In this document: in pieces, positions 23,015 to 30,084 of the stretch | Layout of the letters: each line of letters opens with the position of its first letter | Numbering within the stretch: position 1 is the stretch's first letter | DNA from: a bacterium | Lineage (GTDB): Bacteria > Patescibacteriota > Minisyncoccia > UBA6257 > 02-FULL-45-10c | Direction of reading: 5' to 3' | Length of the DNA: 39,201 bases | Assembly (NCBI GenBank): GCA_030700025.1 | Contig: JAUYKI010000013.1 | Location: 1 to 39,201 of the forward strand | Notes under the pieces: model-generated | What the model was told of the DNA's origin: nothing | The model's database searches: none | The model's input: the letters and a program-made list of their open reading frames with translations, nothing else | Program-made: the position numbers and the translations under genes

Positions 23015-24055
23015 ATGATTCGCGTCGCAATTAACGGTTTTGGCCGGATTGGCCGATTATTTTTCCGGCAGATTTATGGCCAAAAAGGGGTAGAAATTGT
23101 CGCCATCAATGATTTGGGCGACATTGAAAACCTCGCTTACTTATTAAAATACGATTCTGTTTACCGGACTTACGATAGAGAAGTCGGCTTTGAGCGGGAT
23201 GCCGGCAACGTTAGCGGAACCATTTCAGTGGACGGTAAAAAAATAAAAGTTATCCAGGAAAAAGATTTAGCTAAGCTTCCGTGGAAAGCCATGAAAATTG
23301 ACGTGGTGGTGGAGGCTACCGGGGCTTTTGAATCATTTGAAAAAGCGGCGTTGCATGTTACTGCCGCCGGAGCCAAGCGGGTAGTAATCTCCGCGCCCGC
23401 TAAAGATGAAGAGGGCGTAGCCGGCGGAAAAACTATTTTGGCCGGATTAAATGAAAAAGATTATCCAACCTGCAAGGTTTCATCCAATGGTTCTTGCACC
23501 ACTAACGCAACGGCGCCAGTGGTGGCGGTAATGCACGAATCAATCGGGGTTCAAAAGGCATTTTTAAATACTACCCATGCTTATACGGCTACTCAAAATT
23601 TAGTTGACGGGCCGACCAGAGGAAAAGATTTTCGCCGCGGCCGGTCTGCTTCAATTAATATCGTTCCTTCTTTTACCGGCGCGGCAATTTCTGTCACTCG
23701 CGGCATTCCGCAATTGAAAGGAAAATTTGACGGCGTGGCATTGCGGGTTCCGGTAGCTACCGGTTCTATGGCGGTAGTCACTTTTTTAGCCAAGCGGAGA
23801 ACTACCGCGGAAGAAGTAAATGATATTTTTAGAAAATCTGCCGCTTCCAAGCGCTGGAAAGGAGTTTTGGGGGTAAGCGAAGACCAGCTGGTTTCTTCGG
23901 ATACGGTGGCGATGCCCTACGCCGCTTTGATAGACCTTCAATATACTAAGGTAGTGGATGGCGATTTAGTGACGGTTTTTGCCTGGTACGATAATGAATG
24001 GGGTTATGTTACGACTTTGGTTCAGCATGTTTTAGGAGCCGCCAGATATTTATAA
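23015..24055 (+). CDS. gap: Glyceraldehyde-3-phosphate dehydrogenase (phosphorylating)
   Basis: 346 aa, full length. The NAD motif INGFGRIGRLFFR is at the N-terminus. The catalytic Cys is in SSNGSCTTNATAPV (the usual SCTTN), the His region is NTTHAYTATQNLVDGP, and the C-terminal WYDNEWGYVTTLVQH is diagnostic. It oxidises GAP to 1,3-bisphosphoglycerate. It opens a carbon block with rpiB, rpe, transketolase and, further on, aldolase. The predicted mRNA starts at the ATG. The TAA stop overlaps the left arm of an inverted repeat that reaches the rpiB start. Confidence 0.95.
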   Translation: MIRVAINGFGRIGRLFFRQIYGQKGVEIVAINDLGDIENLAYLLKYDSVYRTYDREVGFERDAGNVSGTISVDGKKIKVIQEKDLAKLPWKAMKIDVVVEATGAFESFEKAALHVTAAGAKRVVISAPAKDEEGVAGGKTILAGLNEKDYPTCKVSSNGSCTTNATAPVVAVMHESIGVQKAFLNTTHAYTATQNLVDGPTRGKDFRRGRSASINIVPSFTGAAISVTRGIPQLKGKFDGVALRVPVATGSMAVVTFLAKRRTTAEEVNDIFRKSAASKRWKGVLGVSEDQLVSSDTVAMPYAALIDLQYTKVVDGDLVTVFAWYDNEWGYVTTLVQHVLGAARYL

Positions 24056-24115
24056 TTTCTAATTCACCTAATAAAATTCTTAATAACTAAATGCCAAAAT
24101 TGGGAATTAGAAATT
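24054..24115 (+). repeat. Short stop-to-start inverted repeat between gap and rpiB
   Basis: AATTTCTAATTC (24054-24065) pairs perfectly with GAATTAGAAATT (24104-24115), 38 nt apart. The left arm contains the last two bases of the gap stop, and the right arm ends one base before the rpiB ATG. It is AT-rich and belongs to the 'aatttctaattc' type of repeats also seen at 34707-34750. Confidence 0.7.
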
Positions 24116-24116
24116 T

Positions 24117-24557
24117 ATGAAGATATATCTTGCTTCTGACCACGCCGGTTTCCGTCTCAAGGAAGCGGTTAAAAAATTTTTATTGAAGAAAAAATATCAG
24201 GTTAAAGACCAGGGAGCCTCCTTTTTTGTTTTAGACGATGATTATCCGGATTTCATCAAATCGGCCGCTAAGGCCATTTCTAAAAATCCAAAAGACCGGG
24301 CTATTATTTTCGGCGGTTCGGGGCAGGGCGAGGCTATTATGGCTAATCGTTTTAAAAATGTCCGGGCGGCAGTTGTATATAAATACGATAAGAAAATTAT
24401 TACGCTTTCCCGCGAGCATAACGATGCCAATGTTTTATCTTTAGGCGCGCGATTTTTAAAAGAAAAAGAAGCGCTGGCGGCGATTCAGCTTTGGCTGAAA
24501 ACCAAGTTTTCCGGAGAAGCTAAGCATAAAAGAAGAATCGCTAAAATTGATAAATAA
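24117..24557 (+). CDS. rpiB: Ribose-5-phosphate isomerase B
   Basis: 146 aa. YLASDHAGFRLKEAVKKFL at the N-terminus is the phosphate/substrate loop. FGGSGQGEAIMANRFKNVRA replaces the Cys-containing CGTGIG motif of the E. coli enzyme. The Glu in GQGEAI matches the Glu base of the Mycobacterium tuberculosis-type RpiB (GGSGNGEQ). REHNDANVLSLGARF is also conserved. It interconverts ribose-5-P and ribulose-5-P in the non-oxidative pentose phosphate pathway, matching rpe and transketolase nearby. The ATG is one base after the inverted repeat; no Shine-Dalgarno. Confidence 0.92.
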   Translation: MKIYLASDHAGFRLKEAVKKFLLKKKYQVKDQGASFFVLDDDYPDFIKSAAKAISKNPKDRAIIFGGSGQGEAIMANRFKNVRAAVVYKYDKKIITLSREHNDANVLSLGARFLKEKEALAAIQLWLKTKFSGEAKHKRRIAKIDK

Positions 24558-24586
24558 AAATCTCCGCAATGCGGAGATTTTTATTG
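24553..24586. terminator. Intrinsic terminator after rpiB
   Basis: AATAAAAATCTCCGC-aat-GCGGAGATTTTTATT, a long symmetrical hairpin with T-rich flanks. Confidence 0.9.
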
Positions 24587-24651
24587 TGGGGTTGATTTTG
24601 TCCGGGATTTGTTGTAATCTATTAAACAGCATTTTGATAGGGAGGTAGCGT

Positions 24652-25365
24652 ATGCCCCTGCAAACTTTAGTTTTGGTTCGGCACGGAGAGAGCGTCCGAA
24701 ACATCGGAGAAGACTCGCGGCGCTGTTCGCATTGCTACAGCGACGAAGCGGACCGCCAGCGTGTCGGCGTTAATTCGGATCAGCTGATTCCTTTGTCGGA
24801 AAAGGGGCATCAGCAAGCTAAGAAAGTCGGCGAGATTTTGAGGGATCATTTCGGCCGGTTTGATTTGATAGTGAACTCCGGCTATGTCCGGACTCGCGAG
24901 ACCACTGACGGAATTCTAAGCGCTTATGTGCCGGACTATAAACGTACCGCGCCGATTTGGGAAACTTCGCTGATTCGCGAACGCGAACCCGGATTGATTT
25001 ATTTTTGGACTGAAGCGGAAGTACAAAAGCACTTTCCCTGGTTTCTGGATTATTGGAAGAATACCGACGTTCTTGATCGGCTGGCTCCCGGAGGGGAAAG
25101 CTTGCTGGGGATGTCTACGACCCGATTGCCGCTATTTTTGCGGGAACTGGAAGATCGGACGGCCAATTTTTACGGCGCTAAGGTTTTGATAGTGGCGCAT
25201 AGCCGGGCGATTCAAGGTTTGCGTTCTATTCTAGAGGGATGGAGCTATGAACAATTCCGCGACGAAGCCATCAACCATTATCCGCCCAATGGCTCGGTCA
25301 CGGTTTATGCCCGGGAGCAATTACAGGATCGTTGGCGTTTGGATGTCGCCAATAAAGTTTTTTAA
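24652..25365 (+). CDS. Histidine phosphatase (phosphoglycerate mutase-like) family protein
   Basis: 237 aa. The catalytic motif LVLVRHGESVRN (RHGE) is at the N-terminus, SGYVRTRETTDGIL carries the conserved Arg, LIREREPG the Glu region, and VLIVAHSRAIQGL the second His. The family includes cofactor-dependent phosphoglycerate mutases and many sugar or nucleotide phosphatases. The insert DSRRCSHCYSDEADRQRVGV after the RHG motif is unusual for PGM. A strong GGGAGG ribosome site and terminators on both sides make it a single-gene unit. Possible -35/-10: TTGATT, 17 nt, TAATCT. Confidence 0.8.
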   Translation: MPLQTLVLVRHGESVRNIGEDSRRCSHCYSDEADRQRVGVNSDQLIPLSEKGHQQAKKVGEILRDHFGRFDLIVNSGYVRTRETTDGILSAYVPDYKRTAPIWETSLIREREPGLIYFWTEAEVQKHFPWFLDYWKNTDVLDRLAPGGESLLGMSTTRLPLFLRELEDRTANFYGAKVLIVAHSRAIQGLRSILEGWSYEQFRDEAINHYPPNGSVTVYAREQLQDRWRLDVANKVF

Positions 25366-25387
25366 TCCGCCTAAGGCGGATTTTTTG
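25364..25387 (+). terminator. Intrinsic terminator
   Basis: AATCCGCC-taa-GGCGGATT followed by TTTTTG. The arm starts inside the stop region of the histidine phosphatase gene. Confidence 0.9.
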
Positions 25388-25388
25388 T

Positions 25389-25394
25389 TATACT
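25389..25394 (+). promoter_or_regulatory. -10 box giving a leaderless start for rpe
   Basis: TATACT ends 6 nt before the ATG at 25401, just after the terminator T tract. No clear -35 is visible; the upstream bases are the terminator itself. Confidence 0.4.
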
Positions 25395-25400
25395 TATGGG

Positions 25401-26036
25401 ATGTTAGTTATTCCTTCTATTAATGTTAAGAATTTCCGTGATTTTAACAAAAGATTAAAAGAAGCCGAGGCCCTTGGCGCGAAATGGGCTCATGTGGATG
25501 TGACAGATGGAAAATTCACAAAAACTAAACTTTGGAACAACTCACGAGAGTTAAAAGTTAAAAGTTTAAAGTTAAAAGTCAATTTAGAGGCTCATTTAAT
25601 GGTGAAAAATCCGGACGCGGTTTTAGGCGATTGGCTGAAAGCCGGAATTAAAAGAATAATTGTTCATGTGGAATCAGCGAAAAATATTCCGGCGATGGCA
25701 AAAAAATGCCGGGCAAAAAAGGCAGAGTTGGCTTTGGCGCTGAAGCCGGATACGCCGATAGAAAAAGTTTTGCCGTACCGGAATTTTATAAAACAAGTTT
25801 TAGTATTATCGGTTGTTCCCGGACCGGCCGGACAAAAATTCCAAAAAAGCCAATTGCGGAAAATTCAATCTTTGCGGCAAAAAATGCCCAGTGTTAAAAT
25901 AGAAGTAGATGGCGGAATTAATTTAGCAACCGCCAAGCTGTGCAAGCGGGCCGGCGCCGATATTTTGGTTTCTGCCGCTTACTTATTTAATAGCCCTAAT
26001 CCGCGGCAAGCTTATAAGACGTTGCGAAAAATATAA
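25401..26036 (+). CDS. rpe: Ribulose-phosphate 3-epimerase
   Basis: 211 aa, TIM barrel. WAHVDVTDGKF carries the metal-binding Asp (family HxDxMDGxF; here HVDVTDGKF). EAHLMVKNPD is the conserved His strand, VLVLSVVPGPAGQKF is the usual MxVxPGxxGQxF with M changed to S, and KIEVDGGIN carries the catalytic Asp. The stretch RELKVKSLKLKV is encoded by a fourfold 7-nt repeat absent from the family. Product: xylulose-5-P from ribulose-5-P. Transketolase N begins 2 nt after the stop. Confidence 0.9.
   Translation: MLVIPSINVKNFRDFNKRLKEAEALGAKWAHVDVTDGKFTKTKLWNNSRELKVKSLKLKVNLEAHLMVKNPDAVLGDWLKAGIKRIIVHVESAKNIPAMAKKCRAKKAELALALKPDTPIEKVLPYRNFIKQVLVLSVVPGPAGQKFQKSQLRKIQSLRQKMPSVKIEVDGGINLATAKLCKRAGADILVSAAYLFNSPNPRQAYKTLRKI
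25549..25576 (+). repeat. Fourfold 7-nt repeat (AGTTAAA) inside rpe
   Basis: Four consecutive units AGTTAAA, AGTTAAA, AGTTTAA, AGTTAAA, followed by AGTC. It is in the loop before the EAHLMV strand. The unit is not a multiple of 3, so a change of one unit shifts the frame. Confidence 0.85.
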
Positions 26037-26038
26037 TC

Positions 26039-26899
26039 ATGGAGGCATTACACGATAAAAAATTGGCTTTTTTGGAAGAAATGGCCAATAAAATCCGCCA
26101 GGATATTATAGAAACTTTGGTGGAAGCCGGTTCCGGCCATTCGGCTGGGCCGCTAGGAATGGCGGATATTTTTACCGCTTTATATTTTCATATTTTAAAC
26201 CACAATCCTAAGAAGCCGGATTGGCCGGATCGGGACAGGGTGATTTTATCCAATGGCCACATTTGCCCGGTGCTTTACGTTGCCATGGCTCATGCCGGTT
26301 ATTTTCCGGTGGAAGAATTAAAAACTTTACGGAAGCTGAATTCCCGCCTGCAGGGGCATCCGCATCGTACAGCGTTGCCCGGCGCCGAAACTACTTCCGG
26401 ACCTTTGGGTTCGGGCCTGTCCCAATCTTGCGGTATAGCTTTGGCGGCTAGATTGGATAAAAAGAAATATCAGACTTATTGCCTGATGTCCGACGGCGAA
26501 CATGATGCCGGAAATACTTGGGAAGCGGTAATGTTTGCCGGAAAAAACCGGTTAAGCAATATCACGGCTATTTTAGACAGGAATAATATTCAGATAGACG
26601 GATTTACGGAAAATATTATGCCCCTGGAGCCGTTGCGGGATAAATATGAATCTTTTAATTGGCACGTTATTGAAGTGAACGGCCATAATTTTGAACAAAT
26701 CGTATCAGCGGTTAATGAAGCAAAAGCGATTTATGAAAAGCCGACCATGATTATCGCGCATACGATTCCGGGCAAGGGTGTAAGTTTTATGGAAAATGAT
26801 TTTTTATGGCACGGCAAACCGCCGACTAAAGAGGAGGCATTGGCAGCCATGAAAGAATTGAGGACGCTGGAGGGCCGGATTAAAAGCGAACATGAATGA
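26039..26899 (+). CDS. Transketolase, N-terminal (TPP-binding) subunit
   Basis: 286 aa. Only the pyrophosphate-binding half of transketolase is present. The substrate region is GSGHSAGPLGMADIFTALYF, the TPP motif begins SDGEHDAGNTWEAVMFAG and reaches ILDRNNIQIDG (GDG...N type), and LQGHPHR and AHTIPGKGVSFME are conserved. It needs the separately encoded C-terminal subunit (27406-28401) to be active. Split transketolases are common in archaea and in Patescibacteria. The two halves are separated here by a small membrane ORF and several hairpins. It starts 2 nt after rpe. Confidence 0.93.
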   Translation: MEALHDKKLAFLEEMANKIRQDIIETLVEAGSGHSAGPLGMADIFTALYFHILNHNPKKPDWPDRDRVILSNGHICPVLYVAMAHAGYFPVEELKTLRKLNSRLQGHPHRTALPGAETTSGPLGSGLSQSCGIALAARLDKKKYQTYCLMSDGEHDAGNTWEAVMFAGKNRLSNITAILDRNNIQIDGFTENIMPLEPLRDKYESFNWHVIEVNGHNFEQIVSAVNEAKAIYEKPTMIIAHTIPGKGVSFMENDFLWHGKPPTKEEALAAMKELRTLEGRIKSEHE

Positions 26900-26975
26900 T
26901 GTCCCAGAGCGTTAAATTTGTTATAATAAAGATTAAATCAAAAAGGTCGCTAGTTAATAAGAGTAATTAAAGATT

Positions 26976-27185
26976 ATGTCGAAATTATTACATTGGGTCG
27001 CGGTAGTATTCTGGGCCCTTTCGATCGTAGCCTTAGTTTTGGCTTGGGTAGCGGTTTATCGCCGAGGTTTAGTTATTGGATTGGAACCGTTGGCCTGGTA
27101 TTGGAATTCGTTGATCTTCGGGGTTTTGTCACTGGGATCTCATCAGTGCACCGAAGGCAAGTGCATGCCAACCAGCAGTATGTAA
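26976..27185 (+). CDS. Small two-helix membrane protein, hypothetical
   Basis: 69 aa. Two hydrophobic segments, LLHWVAVVFWALSIVALVLA and LAWYWNSLIFGVLSLGS, then a polar tail with two Cys (CTEGKC). No family recognised and only a weak ribosome site. A TATAAT at 26922-26927 lies about 50 nt upstream. The gene lies between the two transketolase halves. It may be real, since the codon pattern gives a coherent membrane protein, but this is uncertain. Confidence 0.45.
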   Translation: MSKLLHWVAVVFWALSIVALVLAWVAVYRRGLVIGLEPLAWYWNSLIFGVLSLGSHQCTEGKCMPTSSM

Positions 27186-27190
27186 CACAA

Positions 27191-27214
27191 GAACCTATCT
27201 AATGGGATAGGTTC
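27191..27214 (+). repeat. Hairpin sharing sequence with the arms of element 18822-19104
   Basis: GAACCTATC, a 6-nt loop, GATAGGTTC. The stem matches the outer arm sequence of the 283-bp element (AGAACCTATCCCAAT), as if the interior had been lost. No T tract follows. Confidence 0.6.
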
Positions 27215-27221
27215 GGGGTTC

Positions 27222-27272
27222 TCGAGAACTTTTAGTCCTGCCAAAATTTGGCAGGACGCTAAAATTCTTGAA
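27222..27272 (+). repeat. Long imperfect hairpin
   Basis: TCCTGCC-aaaattt-GGCAGGA at the core, extended by TTTTAG/CTAAAA and TCGAGAA/TTCTTGA with small bulges. It lies between the hairpin at 27191 and the element at 27276. Confidence 0.6.
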
Positions 27273-27275
27273 ATG

Positions 27276-27405
27276 CCCGGTACTACAACTTCAATCGTAG
27301 CCACCGCGGACAATATATAAAATAAATCCATGTTTAATCAAACGGTCAAGGTAATTAATAATTCAAGCAATGCTTAAGCATTGCAATTGAAGTTGTAGTA
27401 CCGGG
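27276..27405 (+). repeat. Structured element with family-1 plan but unrelated stems
   Basis: Perfect 20-bp arms (27276-27295 with 27386-27405), a 71-nt spacer, and an 18-nt perfect palindrome GCAATGCTTAAGCATTGC (27367-27384) one base from the right arm. The base after the right arm is the A of the transketolase C ATG. Total 130 bp, close to the 120 bp of family 1, with the same order of parts. Confidence 0.8.
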
Positions 27406-28401
27406 ATGTTAAATCCTAAAGCAAAATTAAATCCGAAAGTTTTGGAATCGGACATTGAACAAAAGCCGACCCGTGATGGTTACGGCCAGGGCTTGGTAAT
27501 TGCCGGCGAAGCTGATCCGAACGTGGTAGTGCTTTGCGCGGACTTAACCGAATCTACCCGTTCCGAAGGATTCGCTAAAAAATTTCCGGAACGCTTTTTT
27601 GAAATGGGAGTTGCCGAGCAAAATTTGGCGACCGTAGCGGCTGGCTTGGGAATTTCCGGAAAAATACCTTTTATTTCTTCCTACGCGGTTTTTTCGCCCG
27701 GCCGGAATTGGGAGCAAATCCGCACCACTATTGCCTATAACGACTCCAATGTAAAAGTTGCCGGCGCGCATGCCGGTGTTTCCGTTGGTCCGGATGGTGC
27801 TACTCACCAGGCGATAGAAGATATCGCCACGATGCGGGTAATGGCGAATATGAAAGTTTTTGTGCCTTGCGATATGATTGAAGCCCGGAAAGCAACCATA
27901 GCGGCGGCTAAAATTTGGGGGCCGGTCTATTTGCGGTTTGCCCGGGAAAAAACCCCGGTGTTTACTTCGGAAGCAACCCCGTTTGAGCCGGGCCGGGCGG
28001 AAATTTTTTGGGAATCGGAAAAGCCGGAAGTGGCGATTATCGGCTGCGGGCCGCTGGTGCATAATGCTTTATTGGCGGCTAAAGAATTGGAAGCAGAAGG
28101 AATCAGCACCATGGTTTTAAATAATCACACGATTAAGCCGATAGATGAAAAAAGAATTATTGAAGCGGTTAAAAAATGCGGCGCAGTTGTAACCGTGGAG
28201 GAGCATCAGATCGCGGGAGGGCTCGGCGGGGCAGTGGCGGAAGCGCTGGCGAAAAATTATCCGGCGCCGATGGAATTTATCGGCATGCAGGATACTTTTG
28301 GCGAATCGGGCACGCCGAACGAATTGATAGAGAAATACGGCATGGGCGTAAAGAGCATCAAGGAAGCTGTCAAAAAAGTTTTGAAGAGAAAAGAAAAATA
28401 G
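27406..28401 (+). CDS. Transketolase, C-terminal subunit
   Basis: 331 aa, the Pyr and C-terminal domains. The motifs RDGYGQGLVIAGE, ADLTESTRSEGFAKKFPERF, FEMGVAEQNLATVAAGL (catalytic Glu in GVAEQN) and AHAGVSVGPDGATHQAIEDI are typical. It pairs with the N-terminal subunit at 26039 to transfer C2 units between pentose phosphates. The ATG is fixed by the perfect arm of the element at 27276-27405, and no Shine-Dalgarno is present. The spacing suggests that the two halves, though on one strand, are separately controlled by the hairpins between them. Confidence 0.93.
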   Translation: MLNPKAKLNPKVLESDIEQKPTRDGYGQGLVIAGEADPNVVVLCADLTESTRSEGFAKKFPERFFEMGVAEQNLATVAAGLGISGKIPFISSYAVFSPGRNWEQIRTTIAYNDSNVKVAGAHAGVSVGPDGATHQAIEDIATMRVMANMKVFVPCDMIEARKATIAAAKIWGPVYLRFAREKTPVFTSEATPFEPGRAEIFWESEKPEVAIIGCGPLVHNALLAAKELEAEGISTMVLNNHTIKPIDEKRIIEAVKKCGAVVTVEEHQIAGGLGGAVAEALAKNYPAPMEFIGMQDTFGESGTPNELIEKYGMGVKSIKEAVKKVLKRKEK

Positions 28402-28418
28402 TTTAGTTTCTTATTCTC

Positions 28419-28565
28419 GGGCAAATTACTTCTCGGAAACAGAATAATCCGGCTCCAACGGCCGGATTTTCTTCGCCCTCGGCGAACCATTTTTTGTTAA
28501 CGGAAGATTATAACAAAAAAACCAAGCTGGTTCGCCTGCGGGATGTTCCTCAAAGTAACTTGCTC
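28419..28565 (+). repeat. Family-2 structured element, copy A
   Basis: Outer arms 28419-28431 with 28553-28565 (13 positions, one mismatch, one G-T). The block GGAAACAGAATAA precedes hairpin 1 (TCCGGC-tccaacg-GCCGGA). The block TTTTCTTCGCCCTC precedes hairpin 2 (GGCGAACCA..TGGTTCGCC, with an inner TTTTTTGTTA/TAACAAAAAA), and the block TGCGGGATGTTCC closes it. Copy B at 28903-29033 on the minus strand has the same blocks and different, compensated stems. It lies between the transketolase stop and the promoter of the 54-aa gene. Confidence 0.8.
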
Positions 28566-28579
28566 TCAAATAACTCATA

Positions 28580-28608
28580 TTGACATTTTAGAGAATATAA
28601 ACTATAAT
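28580..28608 (+). promoter_or_regulatory. Perfect-consensus promoter of the 54-aa membrane protein
   Basis: TTGACA (28580-28585), a 17-nt spacer and TATAAT (28603-28608). The leader of about 25 nt carries AAAGGAGG. This is the only promoter in the window with both hexamers and spacing at full consensus. Confidence 0.9.
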
Positions 28609-28639
28609 TCTTCATAGTTTTTTGAAAGGAGGAGAAACG

Positions 28640-28804
28640 ATGAAACTGGGACGGATAGCGTTGTTAATGATGATATGCGTATTTGTTTTGGCGATTACGG
28701 ATGTTGCGTTAGGTATAAAAATTGAACCCAAATGGAAAGACTTCGCCCGTTTTTTTATCGATGGAGTAGTCGCTGTTTTTCTTTGGGAAACGGTTAAGAG
28801 ATAA
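28640..28804 (+). CDS. 54-aa membrane protein, unknown function
   Basis: Begins MKLGRIALLMMICVFVLAIT. The start is the ATG after AAAGGAGGAGAAACG; the longer frame from the TTG at 28622 lies in the ribosome site and is rejected. One hydrophobic helix (about residues 5-25), a charged middle (KIEPKWKDFARF) and a second weakly hydrophobic segment (IDGVVAVFLWETV). A consensus promoter, strong Shine-Dalgarno and own terminator predict high expression as a single gene. Inverted copies of a structured element flank it. No family recognised. Confidence 0.7.
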   Translation: MKLGRIALLMMICVFVLAITDVALGIKIEPKWKDFARFFIDGVVAVFLWETVKR

Positions 28805-28858
28805 TGGGCGCAGTGAAGATCCTTTTTTTGTGGAAGCTATTCGTTATTCAAGTCTTAG

Positions 28859-28887
28859 ACCGCGATTAAATCGCGGTTTTTTGTTTT
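28859..28887 (+). terminator. Intrinsic terminator of the 54-aa gene
   Basis: ACCGCGAT-taa-ATCGCGGT followed by TTTTTGTTTTT. Confidence 0.92.
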
Positions 28888-28902
28888 TCAAGTTGATATA
28901 AA

Positions 28903-29033
28903 GCTCCGCCATGGTTGCCGTAGGGAACATCCCGCAGGCGTATTTTGCTTGGACCACAAAATACGCCGAGGGCGAAGAAAAATCAGCCGCTGGAGCTGAT
29001 TTATTCTGTTTCCCGTAGGCAATCTGGCGGAGC
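28903..29033 (-). repeat. Family-2 structured element, copy B (inverted)
   Basis: Read on the minus strand: outer arm GCTCCGCCA (29033-29025) pairs with 28903-28911, extended by further pairs. Block GGAAACAGAATAA, hairpin 1 ATCAGC-tccagcg-GCTGAT, block TTTTCTTCGCCCTC, hairpin 2 GGCGTATTTT..AAAATACGCC, block TGCGGGATGTTCC. The loops match copy A base for base in these blocks, while all stems differ and stay paired. The -10 of the PfkB kinase gene starts 10 nt beyond it. Confidence 0.8.
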
Positions 29034-29042
29034 GAATTGTGT

Positions 29043-29048
29043 TATAAT
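29043..29048 (+). promoter_or_regulatory. -10 box giving a leaderless start for the PfkB kinase gene
   Basis: TATAAT ends 7 nt before the ATG at 29056. There is no clear -35; the region at -35 is the outer stem of element B. Confidence 0.5.
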
Positions 29049-29055
29049 TTTCCAT

Positions 29056-30084
29056 ATGCACGACATTGTGACCATTGGCTCGGCTACCCGGGATAATTTT
29101 CTAAAAACCGACTATTCCCTTATAAAGTGGCCAAAAACTTCCTCCGGCAAGGCCATTGCGCTTCCTTTGGGGGAAAAAATCGGGGTTAAAGATGTTTATT
29201 TAACTATCGGGGGCAACGCGGCGAATGCCAGCGTTACTTTTGGCCGGCAGGGGTTTAAAACCGGCTGTTTCGGGAAAATCGGCAATGATTTATCCGGCCA
29301 AGAATTAGTCAGCCGGCTTAAAAAAGAAAGCGTTAATCCATTTTTTGCGGTTTCCAAAGAAAAACCGACCGCTTATTCGGTTTTGCTTCTTTCTGGCGAT
29401 CATGGCGAGCGCACTATTTTAGGCTATCATGGCGCCGCGGACACATTAGTTTTAAAAGATATTCCTTGGAATAAATTAAAAAGTAAATGGTGGTATCTTT
29501 CGCTTGGCGGGGAATCCGATAAATTTTTAGAACCACTTTTGGCTTTTGCCCAGAAAAATAATATTAAAGTGGCTTTTAATCCTAGCGGACATCACATCCA
29601 GCATTACCGGAACCGCGTTTTGTCCGCTTTAAAATATTTGAGCTTTTTAGTGGTTAATGAAACCGAAGCCGCGAATTTAGTCGGGATTTCTTTTAAAAAA
29701 GAAAACGAGGTTTTTAAACGGCTGGATAAATTAACGCCCGGCATCGTGGCGGTAACCAGCGGACCGAAAGGAGTAACGGTTTCCGACGGCCGGAAAATTT
29801 ATAAAGCTGGAATTATTAAGGAACAAAAACAAGTAGACCGGACTGGCGCCGGAGACGCTTTTGGTTCGGGTTTTACGGCGGGTTTAATGCGAAGTCAATG
29901 GTCAATGGTCAATGGTCAATGGTCAGCGGATGCTATCCGCTACGCCATTCGGCTGGCGACCGCCAATGCCGCATCCGTCGTGGAGCATATTGGCGCTACC
30001 GAAGGAATTCTCACTAAAAAAGACTTTGAAATTAATCCGCGCTGGAAAAAATTGAAAATATGGATAACCACATTGAAAAAATAG
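29056..30084 (+). CDS. PfkB-family sugar/nucleoside kinase
   Basis: 342 aa. The start at 29056 is chosen because MHDIVTIGSATRDNFLK is the normal PfkB opening and the longer frame runs back through element B. The family glycine motif is GGNAANASVTFGRQGFKTGC, and the ATP/catalytic motif is DRTGAGDAFGSGFTAGL with the catalytic Asp in GAGDAF. It phosphorylates a sugar or nucleoside; the substrate is not determined. A fourfold 7-nt repeat encodes QWSMVNGQWS after GLMR. The last 25 bases overlap the next gene. Confidence 0.85.
   Translation: MHDIVTIGSATRDNFLKTDYSLIKWPKTSSGKAIALPLGEKIGVKDVYLTIGGNAANASVTFGRQGFKTGCFGKIGNDLSGQELVSRLKKESVNPFFAVSKEKPTAYSVLLLSGDHGERTILGYHGAADTLVLKDIPWNKLKSKWWYLSLGGESDKFLEPLLAFAQKNNIKVAFNPSGHHIQHYRNRVLSALKYLSFLVVNETEAANLVGISFKKENEVFKRLDKLTPGIVAVTSGPKGVTVSDGRKIYKAGIIKEQKQVDRTGAGDAFGSGFTAGLMRSQWSMVNGQWSADAIRYAIRLATANAASVVEHIGATEGILTKKDFEINPRWKKLKIWITTLKK
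29894..29921 (+). repeat. Fourfold 7-nt repeat (GTCAATG) inside the PfkB kinase gene
   Basis: Four identical units in a row, then GTCA. It lies just after the catalytic motif, in a surface loop of the fold. Loss or gain of one unit would shift the frame and remove the last helices. Confidence 0.9.

Noticed and set aside
28419-29033. Insertion sequence flanked by inverted repeats
   Set aside because: No transposase lies between the repeats, and the stems differ in sequence between the two copies, unlike IS ends.
28945-29055. Longer N-terminus for the PfkB kinase
   Set aside because: It would translate element B, and the family start and the -10 box both point to 29056.
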